Origin: Byssothecium circinans
Lineage: Eukaryota > Ascomycota > Dothideomycetes > Pleosporales > Massarinaceae
NCBI GenBank assembly: GCA_010015675.1
Contig: ML977021.1
Location: 73,393 to 137,392, forward strand
Reading direction: 5' to 3'
DNA: 64,000 bases
In this document: one piece after another, positions 55,303 through 64,000 of the stretch
Layout: every line of letters begins with the position of its first letter
Position numbering within the stretch: the first letter of the stretch is position 1
Notes under the pieces: model-generated
Database searches by the model: none
What the model saw: only the letters and a program-made list of their open reading frames with translations
Told to the model about the DNA's origin: nothing
Translations under genes and position numbers: made by a program

Positions 55303-56058
55303 TCACCCCAAGCAAATATTAAGAAACTCCTCCCTACTTATCGCATTATCCCCATCCATATCAAACTCCTCAATCATAGCAATCATCTCCTCCTGCTGCA
55401 GTCCTTCACCCAATTCCCTCGCCACCCTCTCCAAATCCTGCAATGTAATCCTTCCCTTCCCACCCTCATCGAAGAGTTCAAAAGCGCGATTGATCTCCTC
55501 TTGCGGATCGCGCGTAAGAATCCTCTGCGCCATCAATGTTTGAAAGTTCTGAAATCCCAGCAATAGTCTCGGCGGCCCTTGATGTTGCTGTCCCCCTCCT
55601 GCAGCGCCAACAGGCGCCTTCCCCCTCCCTTGTTGCTGCCCCATCTGCGCCTGCACTCCATACGTTTGCAGTATACCCAAGATCTCATTCTTTGGTAAAT
55701 CGAAGCCGAGCGCCTTCATCGCGACCTTCAATTCATGATAGTCAATATACCCGTCTTTATCCAGATCGAAGAGGTTGAACGCTTCGTTTATTTCTTCGCG
55801 CTGTTCTTCCGAGAGTTCGGCAAGGCTGTTTTGGCCGAGCGATTCCATTCTTTCTCGCTCTTCGCGCGCCTTACGCTCGCGGTCTAGGCGCTCGGATTCG
55901 AGGCGTTGGGCGTTCTTAGATGTGTGGGGGAAGGAGGATGAGGGCGCCACTGCCGGTGTGATATACGTGGACGCGTGTTGTTGCGGCGCGTTGTTGGGAT
56001 TGGGACGGCCGAGGCCGTAGCGTGGGCCGAGGGGTGCGTTGGTGGAGGATGTGGCCAT
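55303..56058 (-). CDS. CDC31: Centrin (Cdc31) with an insertion in the second EF-hand
   Basis: Single exon, 251 aa, longer than the usual 160-190. A disordered N-terminus and a charged helix (about 45-75) precede the EF-hand core. EF1 is canonical ([12 protein letters not shown], 98-109) and is followed by the centrin hallmark [22 protein letters not shown]2 is replaced by a Gln/Gly-rich stretch of about 35 residues. EF3 is degenerate ([12 protein letters not shown]). EF4 is canonical ([12 protein letters not shown], 233-244). Centrin acts at the spindle pole body and also in the nuclear-pore TREX-2 complex, so it shares the nuclear envelope with Nup98 next door. The link by position may be chance. 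Confidence 0.88.
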   Translation of the reverse strand: MATSSTNAPLGPRYGLGRPNPNNAPQQHASTYITPAVAPSSSFPHTSKNAQRLESERLDRERKAREERERMESLGQNSLAELSEEQREEINEAFNLFDLDKDGYIDYHELKVAMKALGFDLPKNEILGILQTYGVQAQMGQQQGRGKAPVGAAGGGQQHQGPPRLLLGFQNFQTLMAQRILTRDPQEEINRAFELFDEGGKGRITLQDLERVARELGEGLQQEEMIAMIEEFDMDGDNAISREEFLNICLG

Positions 56059-57021
56059 GTATGAGGATTTTGTGGATAACGCGGTTGTGGAGGTGGTTTC
56101 GTGATGGCGGGTTCGTTTTGAGCAGGGTGGGCAAATGCGAAGGTGGTAGGGTCTGCGTCGATGGGGAAGGTGACGGCACGAGTGAGATGGGAGGTAGATG
56201 TCTTGGTGGTGTGGGCTTTGTGTTATTCTTGTAGATGGTCTTTGTTTGGCGGAGTTGAGATATGCGCGAGACTGGGACGCGTTTCGCGTGCTGGTTACGC
56301 GGGGGAAGGCGCTAGGACGGATTGGGTGGTGGGATAGACGTCAAGTTGGTGTGGAGTCAGCTCACTGCCCTTGAGCAAAGATGTGAATGCACATGTGTAT
56401 TAATCAGAGCATTCCACCAGATTGTGGCGTGGTCAGGCTCGTAATGTTTTCAAGATAGCAGACAAGACGGCGATTTTGGGCTTCACAGCCTCAGTCAACT
56501 GCCAGGCAGCAGAATAGGTAGCACTGGCTAGGAAACAGCACGCAGGTAGAACTGGTAGCCTACAAATGCGCACGCATTACTCGTCAATGCCTCTCCCACT
56601 TTGACATCTGCTCCCTCAGCACGGCGCTGCTCTAAGCTAAGGAGCGGCCACGTGACGCTATTTTTGTGGGCACGGGCCGCCTCCCGGGCATCGCGCTATC
56701 TATTTCGCACTTCACGCTCGCCTCTTCCTCCACTCTCTGCCCGTCGCCCGTTCCTTCCATGACGGTCCATTTCCTTATTTAATCTGCTTGCTCCTCGCCT
56801 GCCGTTCTTTCAACAACCCTCGAGTGCCTCTCCTGTGGTCTGCCTCCCCGCGATTGCTCCCAGCGCTTGGCGCGTCACTCTTGAGCAGCGCTTGCCCACC
56901 ACCTACTTCACTCCGTCCACCGTGCAGCTCATCGCAACCCACAACATCGCGATCCCCCACCACATACGGCTACACATATTTCTGAATATCCTCGCACGCC
57001 CATCGCCGCGACAGGCCCAAG
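56059..57021. promoter_or_regulatory. Divergent promoter region, CDC31 / NUP98-NUP96
   Basis: About 960 bases. The 300 bases before 57022 are C/T-rich (CGCCTCTTCCTCCACTCTCT and similar), a typical long leader for the nucleoporin. CCACGTGACG at about 56648 is an E-box-like site. No gene was recognised. Confidence 0.45.
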
Positions 57022-60000
57022 ATGTCGTTTGGGTCTGGCGGCTTCGGGGGCTTCGGCTCTAGCAACAACCAGTCGAGCGGCTTTGGCGGTTTCGGCGCCA
57101 ACAACAACAATACCAGCTCAGGTAAGTCGACAGTGTCTCCTTTCAATGTCTCTGGCCCTCGCGCTGCGGTCGACAATGCGCCTGGAATGACGAGCGCCGC
57201 GTCGTGTCGGTACAACGTCTCTAACTCGCCCTCCGCGTGTTCAGGCTTTGGCTCCAACAACAACACCGGCGGTAGCCTTTTCGGCGGTGGCAACAACACC
57301 AATTCCGGTGGCAGCCTCTTTGGCAACAGCAACAACAACACGAGCCCTCCATTTGGAGGCGGAGGTATGTCGACTTCTGCGCGTCGCTTCGGTCTTACCG
57401 CTTGTGTCGGCTGTTTCGCGAACGATTGACTTGGACGTTGGTCTCCAGCGGCAACGAACATCCAAATCGCGCTCTGCTGATGGAAGCGACTTGTGCCGAC
57501 ATCTGTTATTGATTTATTTACGTTTTGGTGAGCATGTCCACTAACTTTTCTCTCTAGGCGGATTCGGTACCAACAACACGACGACTAGCTTTGGCTCGAA
57601 GCCCTTTTCCTCCGGCAGCAACATGTTTGGTGGCGGCAGCTCCGCGTTCGGCGGTTTCGGATCAGGCACTTCCAACAACAACGCCACGTCTGCGTTTGGC
57701 GGCGGGAATACATCTGGGAGCGGTCTTTTCGGTCAGGCCAAGCCCGCCTTTGGCTCTTCCACAACGGCTACTGGCACGGGAAATCTGTTTGGGGGCAACA
57801 CTAGCAGTGGCTTTGGCGGCTCGAACACCACGTCAAATGCCTTCGGCACATCGACCGCGGGTGGTTTTGGCACTGGCACTTCGAATGTTACACCCAATAA
57901 TGGTACAGCCAGCACTCCCTTCCAAGCTATTCAAGAGAAGGAGGGGCCATCCTCCAATGCTCAAGTCCAGTACCAGACCATCACCTTCATGCAGCCCTAC
58001 CAAAACTACTCTTTAGAGGAGTTGAGGACTGTGGACTATAATCAAGGCCGCCGCTATGGCAGCAACAACGGGCAACCGGGTGCTTTTGGCCAAAGCACTC
58101 CATTTGGTGGTTTTGGATCCAACAACAACACATCGTCTACCTTTGGCTCGAATAATGCCTCTACTGGGGGGGTCTTTGGGAACAACAACACCGCTGGCTC
58201 GGCCTTCGGGGCCAGCAGCACCTCCGGGGCGTTTGGCAGCAATAACACGGGTGGTGGTATGTTTGGCAACAACAATAACCAGGCCAAGCCCGCGGGTGGT
58301 CTTTTCGGATCGAGCACTCCAGCGACTGGTGGCAGCCTCTTTGGCAACAATAACTCCAGCAACACCGGCAGCGGTTTCGGCTCCACTGGCGGCGCCTTTG
58401 GCTCATCGACAGGTGGTGGTGGTGGACTGTTCGGAAACACCAACAACAACACCCAAGCCAAGCCTGCATTTGGAGGTTTCGGTAACACGAACACGGCAAG
58501 CACTCCGTTCGGCGCCGGGAACGCGAACACGAACACGGCGAATACTGGCAGCAGCCTCTTCGGAGGTCAGAATACAAACAACACGTCTGCTTTCGGTGCG
58601 AACAACCAGGCTCTAGGAACTGGCGGTGGCCTATTTGGGAACTCGGGTGGCGCATTCGGTCAGAACAACCAGCAGAATACTCAGTCTAGCGGTCTTTTCG
58701 GTGGTGGTGGTGGGGGTGCTTTCGGTCAGAACAACCAGAACAACCAGCCAAAGACTGGGGGATTATTTGGTGGCTCGACCTCCACACCTGCTACTGGAGG
58801 CGGTTTATTTGGCAACAACAACCAACAACAACAGCAGCCACCGACAGGCGGACTCTTCGGGCAAGCCAAGCCTGCCCAAAATAGCCTCTTCGGAAATACG
58901 AACAACGCTCAGACTGGGCAGACTGGTGGACTCTTTGGCAATAGCACTGGTGCTGCGACTGGCACGGGGGGCGGTGGTCTGTTCGGCAACTCAGGTGGCC
59001 AGAGCAACCAACAGAACACTGGAGGTGGCCTCTTTGCTGGCTCGAACAACCAGTCGAAGCCGAGTGGAATTTTCGGAAACTCAACTGGTGCCACCAACAA
59101 TGCTAGCGGCGGGCTGTTCGGTGGCCTCGGCCAGAACAACCAAAACAACAACCAGCTTGGGGGTTCCCTATTCGGCGGTCAGAGCCAGGGCCAGCAGCAG
59201 CAGCCATCTATGAACAACAGCCTGTTTGGAGCATCTGGAAGCTCTCTCCTACAGACTTCTATGAACACCAACCCTTACGGAAACGATGCTCTCTTCAGTG
59301 GCCTTGGTACACCAACGCAGAGCCCAGGTCCACTCGCTACTCCACTATCTAGCAGTCAGAAGAACAGGAAGAGCGCCATCCTTCCCCAGCACAAGTTGAA
59401 CCCGTCTCAGTCGACCCGTCTACTTACTCCTCAAGGCAAGAGGGGCGGCTATGGCTTCACCTACTCAACATATGGCTCACCAAACGGCTCAACCCAGAGC
59501 AGCCCTCTCAATGGTAGCCTTTTTGGTAACGGCAGCCTCAGTCGTTCGCTGGGCAAGAGCCTTTCCGCAAGCAACCTGCGGAATAGCATGACTCCCGATA
59601 CAAGCATTCTCGCTCCTGGCGCGTTCTCCACAACTAATCGCTCGTTTGGCAACGGCAGCCTGAAGAAGTTAAACATCAACCGATCGATCAACTCGCGGCG
59701 CTCCCTATTTGAAGACACTTCACCGGCTAAACGCGTGAGCTTTGCCGGACCAGGTGCCGAGAACGGACTCTCCAATGGCACCGCGGTCAACGGGTCCAGC
59801 AGCAGTTCGGTAGTCCTTCGCCGTGACGACGAGTCCGCTTCAACGAATGGCGAGGCTTCCCATACAGGCCCTTATAGCCCAGAGTCGGAGTCTGCTCAAG
59901 GCAACGAGCTGGCCACTGTTTCCGAAGATGGGGCTTTGACACCTCGCACATCGTCCTCTTTGAATGCGCAGAATGGACAGATTGTCGATCCCAAGCCAGG

Positions 60001-63000
60001 AGAGTACTATTCCGAGCCCAGCATGGACAGACTGAAGGCAATGAGCAAGCGTGAGCTTGAAAGCGTGCCGAACTTTGTTGTTGGCCGTGATCGGGTTGGT
60101 AGGATCGAGTTCAACGAAGGGAAGCCCATCAACCTGTCTGAGGTCCCTCTCGATAAGATCTTTGGTGATATTGTTACACTTGAGACCCGCAACGCTACCG
60201 TTTATGGCGCAAACTGCTCGGTGCCAAAGCCTCAGCTAGGCTCACCAGGCTTGAACCATCCTTCGCGCATCACTCTTGGCAACTCGTGGCCTCGTGGTAC
60301 CCGTCTAGGAAAGAAGGACCAGAAGCACCTTGAGCGACTTAAGCGTGTCAACGGAACGACCTTCGAGAGCTACAACCCGGAGACTGGCGACTGGACCTTT
60401 AGAGTACCACACTTCTCTTCCTATGGTTTGGACTACGATGATGATGAAGAGTCGGAGGAAGCATCCAGCCCTCTTAGTCCTGTACCTGAGACCCCTGCCC
60501 AGATTGGATCGAGCCAGATGACCAACACTCCTGGAAATGACTCCCTTGCTAGCGCCTCCCAGTCAAGCCCCGATGATACATTCGACTTCAAGAAAGGTAT
60601 GCGAAAGCGCGCAAATGTGCCAGGCCAGTTCGGTGACCAGGCTGCGTATGAGGAGGACCAAGAGATGGAAGAGACCCAGGGCGAGTCTTTTTTAGGGTTG
60701 CGCTCCGTGGATTCGCTTGATGGTCAACGAGATAATGTTGATGAAAGCGACTCGGGTTCGGTTGAAGACCAGGAAATGGCTGATTCAGTGTCTGGACCGG
60801 TTCATGCCACGGAGCGAAACAATGACAAGGTGTCGGAATCCTTCAAAGATTCAGTGAAGCCGAAGTCCATCCTCAAAACAAGCCAGGTACTGCGACCGAT
60901 GGGCACTCCTTCCAAAGGTCCCCTGGTATTCGACGACGATTGGGCGAACACATTGCAGCGCACTATCAGCCCAAAGAAGCAGGATCGACAGGCTTTGCGC
61001 GAGAGCCAGGCCAACGTTCGTAGGGAACGCGACAACGATAAGGTTATGAACCAACCAGTTGGTGGACGTTTCACAAAGACGACAATGGACCGCATGGAAT
61101 TGATGGACTCTCTTTTCGGTACTACGGATAAGCGAAAGGACTCGACGGCGACGAAGAGGGCCGCACAAGGCATTGAGGTTTGACTTCCCTTTCCAACAGC
61201 GCGTTTTAGGTTTCATCGGGTGCAATTTGTTTTGGGTCGCCGTTGTTGGTCTCCTTGATAGATTGATGCCCTGGTCCGTGACTCCATGACGTATGTAGAT
61301 GCAATTGAATGAGAACAACGTTTGCTGAGATTCTTGTCTAGTTCCCATATGCGAAACGACCTAAAACATCCCACGACCTTGATCAGTTAAGCGGTGCCGA
61401 CAAAGATTTCCATAGCTGCAACAAGCCTCACTTCAGCGAGACCGGTATCATCGTGTATGCAGGCAAACAATCCGACACTGGAGACGAAGGCATCTACTTC
61501 CACCCGCGAGAATCGATTGCTGGCGCTGAGAAAGACATTCGCTTCAAGGCGCTCCCGACCTTCGCTGATGTGAGACAAGAACTCCCCTATGCATGTCATG
61601 GAACTAACTCGCGGCAGGCGGTGCCGCCAACCATTGAACTCCAGAAGGAGCACACAAAGATGTCTTTTCGAGAACATGCTCCGCTAGCAAAATTGAAGGT
61701 CGAGCCTGAACTGCTGGAATTTCATGCCATTGCAGATGCCGTAGCCCTTGGTACTCCAGCTAGCGAACACGAGCAACAAGCATGGAAACTGCTCTCCTTA
61801 CTCTTTGATGACATTCCACCTTCCGGCGTGGATAGTAGCGATTTCGCGAAGTCTAGAGACCGCTATCTCAAGGAACAGTTGTCTGATTTCTGGAAGTCCC
61901 TCGTCTTCGAAGACGCCCAAAAGCATGCCGAAGAACCCAGCATCTCGCCTGAAGAGAAGGCCATTGCCTACCTCAGTTGCAATTCCGTGGCCGATGCTTG
62001 CCATGCTCTGGTCGAAGGCCACGATCTCCGACTTGCCACAATGGTTGCCCAGATTGGAGGCGATGATACTGCACGTCAAGACATGACATCGCAGCTTGAC
62101 GAGTGGAGGCGGATGGATGTGCTCTCTGAAATCGACGAAGCGGTCCGTACTCTATACGAGCTGATTGCCGGGAATTGTGCACAGTCAGAGGGCAAGACCA
62201 ACGGTGGTCGCGAGAATAAGACACCCAGCTTTATCATTTCTAGCCGCTTCAACCTCGACTGGCGTCGCGCCTTTGGTCTCCGGCTTTGGTATGGCACTAA
62301 GGTTGATGAGCCTATCGAGCTAGCCGTTGCTCAATTCGCCGACGCTCTACGCTTTGGCAATGAAGATGTCAAGCCAGTGCCATGGTTTATCGAGCAGGGT
62401 AAGGACATGGGCTGGAATGACCCGAAGAAGGAGAACCGCGAAGATTTGCTCTGGGGCATCTTGAAGCTCTATGCCTCTTCTAAAATGGACGTGGCTGCCA
62501 ATGTCGAGGATGTCTTGGCCCCCGAGAACGTTTCTGGCCATCCTTTGAATGCACGCCTGTCCTTCCAGCTCTTTAACATCTTCAAGTCCCGCGCCGAAGA
62601 TATCGATGAGAGCCCAGAACGTGTTGTTGGCATGCCTATAGTGCGAGAAGAGGGAAGCCGCCATTCTTCCTTTCTCTCACCAGGATCTTCAACTGCAGAC
62701 CTGGATGATGAAGGCACAAATGCTTTGGTCGAGCTTGGCGATAAGCTTGCTCTCACATACGCAGCTTCATTGTATACCCTAGAGCACTGGACGACTGCAG
62801 CATGGGTCTACGGTCATGTGTCGCACGGTGCTACACGAGAGCACTTCATTCGTTCGCTCCTCGCCCAATTCTCTCACACGTTCTCCCTTACTGAGTCAGA
62901 TGCTACATACACTCATCTTACGGAGGACTTGGACATCCCGCATACCTGGATCCATGCAGCTGCTGCCTTACAAGCGAAGGTAGAAGGCGATACACTTCGC

Positions 63001-63598
63001 CAGGCTATGCACCTCATCAAGGCCAATGAGCTCAAGGAAGCCCACGAAGTCCTCTGCCGCAGCGTAGGTCCTGACTCCGTCATCTCTCGGGACTATGATG
63101 CTCTGCGCGAGCTCCTCGGTGGCTTCATGCCCACGCCTCCCAGCAGCCCGACCTCAAACCCCAGCCACTCCCGTGGTCGCAAAGAACCTGTTCAAGGCTG
63201 GAACTTTGGCGGCCAGATATACTTCGACTACATCGAGCTTCTAGACCTGACGGGTCAACGCTCCACGTACCGAGTGGACAAAGAGCTGAATGAGAGGATC
63301 CGGGACTTGTTGGTCAAGATCTCCCGGGCGATGGAGACCGTAGCGGTGAGGTGGAAGCAGATGGAGCTGCAGGAGAGGGTTGCGTTGACAGAGATTGCGG
63401 GCACAGTTGCCGCTGGTCTTGCCAAGCTACAGGTATGCTCTGTTGTGACCTTTGGGAACAAAGAAGAGAGACTAACAATATCAGTCATCTGACCGCTCCC
63501 GCATACTCAAACTCCCGCTTACCGAGGATTTATGGCTCAAGCACTCGATTGAGCTGAGCACGGGCTATTACCGCAATGTCATCGCTGCTGGTCGTTAG
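57022..63598 (+). CDS. Nup98-Nup96 polyprotein (Nup145 homologue) with autoproteolytic site
   Basis: Five exons (57022-57121, 57245-57364, 57558-61177, 61342-63432, 63485-63598) give 2014 aa. Residues 1 to about 650 are FG/GLFG repeats typical of the pore's permeability barrier. They are interrupted by a GLEBS-like Gle2-binding segment (VQYQTITFMQPYQNYSLEEL). The autoproteolytic domain ends with VPHFSSYGLD, and cleavage is expected between Phe1026 and Ser1027. Beyond the third intron the scaffold half (Nup96/Nup145C) begins FPYAKRPKTSHDL and continues as an alpha-helical Y-complex protein to the end. Fusion and self-cleavage are normal for the family. The third intron starts GTTTGA, a weak donor; without splicing there, translation stops at 61183 and only the Nup98 half would be made. 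An alternative reading is two separate genes, but no ATG context supports this. Confidence 0.88.
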
Positions 63599-64000
63599 TC
63601 ACGTCGCTGGAAAGCATGATGCGGGCGAGTATGAAAAGTTGTTTTTTGGGATTGAAAGAAAACTCCATGTCTGCGCGTGTCAATCGGTGGGAAAGTGGTA
63701 TTGAAAGGGCTGAATTGCGAAGGTTCGTTTTCGGCATAGCGAGCACATGGGCGAGCGAGTTTTTCCCCCTTTCTTTTGCTTTGCGGACACGGATGCATAC
63801 GGTGACAAAGCGAGAGGGATATCCGATTCGAAATGTGTATAGTAGGAATTGACAAAGAATGATATTTTAATCGTGGAAGGTCTTGATATTCGATTATCTT
63901 GGACAGCGTTTTGCCGTGATGTATACAGCAGACAGCTTTGGGTTGGAAATGTTAGTGTATTTGAGGCGACTTGTTGTGCGCGTTTGTTTTGCTTTGCGCG
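63599..64000. other. 3' flank of NUP98-NUP96 to window edge
   Basis: About 400 bases after the stop codon with no supportable coding frame. It is presumably 3' UTR and intergenic DNA. The next gene lies outside the window. Confidence 0.4.

Overview
This is nuclear DNA of a filamentous ascomycete (Pezizomycotina). The evidence is the set of fungal-specific families present (HET-domain protein, AzgA purine transporter, IEC3, Alg13, Kar5/Tht1-like, fused Nup98-Nup96), short GT-AG introns of about 45-70 bp, compact intergenic spaces, and AT-rich decayed repeat tracts of the kind left by repeat-induced point mutation (RIP). Dothideomycetes is a reasonable guess for the class, but nothing here proves it. 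I rebuilt spliced gene models by hand from splice signals and protein-family conservation; start codons were chosen as ATG only.

Layout. 0-7.5 kb: the 5' end of a pogo/Fot1-type transposase running off the left edge (minus strand), an ING-family PHD protein, a cytosolic 5'-nucleotidase/metallophosphoesterase, a MITE-like element, and DLT1. 7.5-16.2 kb: two gene-poor stretches around a TATA-binding-protein gene split into 12 exons, then an unrecognised acidic protein. 16.5-24.7 kb: a HET-domain gene, a histidine phosphatase, RIB3 (riboflavin) and an AzgA-like purine permease. 24.7-35.9 kb: a repeat-rich accessory island holding a TA-flanked MITE, an AT-rich tract, a 20-bp minisatellite, an unrecognised spliced membrane-protein gene whose 3' end belongs to a repeat with a decayed second copy 5.4 kb away, a PL3 pectate lyase, the mitochondrial calcium uniporter MCU and a long palindrome. 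35.9-39.7 kb: two secreted enzymes, a GH5 exo-beta-1,3-glucanase and a bicupin oxalate decarboxylase. 41-64 kb: a dense housekeeping block of ALG13, mitoribosomal mS35, the INO80 subunit IEC3, ORM1, an Na+/H+ antiporter, an F-box-like protein, mitoribosomal uL6m, a KAR5-like karyogamy protein, centrin CDC31 and NUP98-NUP96.

The genes do not form one pathway. The functional themes are chromatin and transcription (ING, TBP, IEC3), nuclear envelope and pore (KAR5, CDC31, Nup98-96), mitochondria (MCU, mS35, uL6m), ER (ORM1, ALG13) and wall or plant-polymer enzymes (pectate lyase, GH5, oxalate decarboxylase). The most unusual content is the micro-exon TBP gene and the 27.7-34.6 kb island, where the orphan gene, the minisatellite, the palindrome and the duplicated repeat are physically linked.
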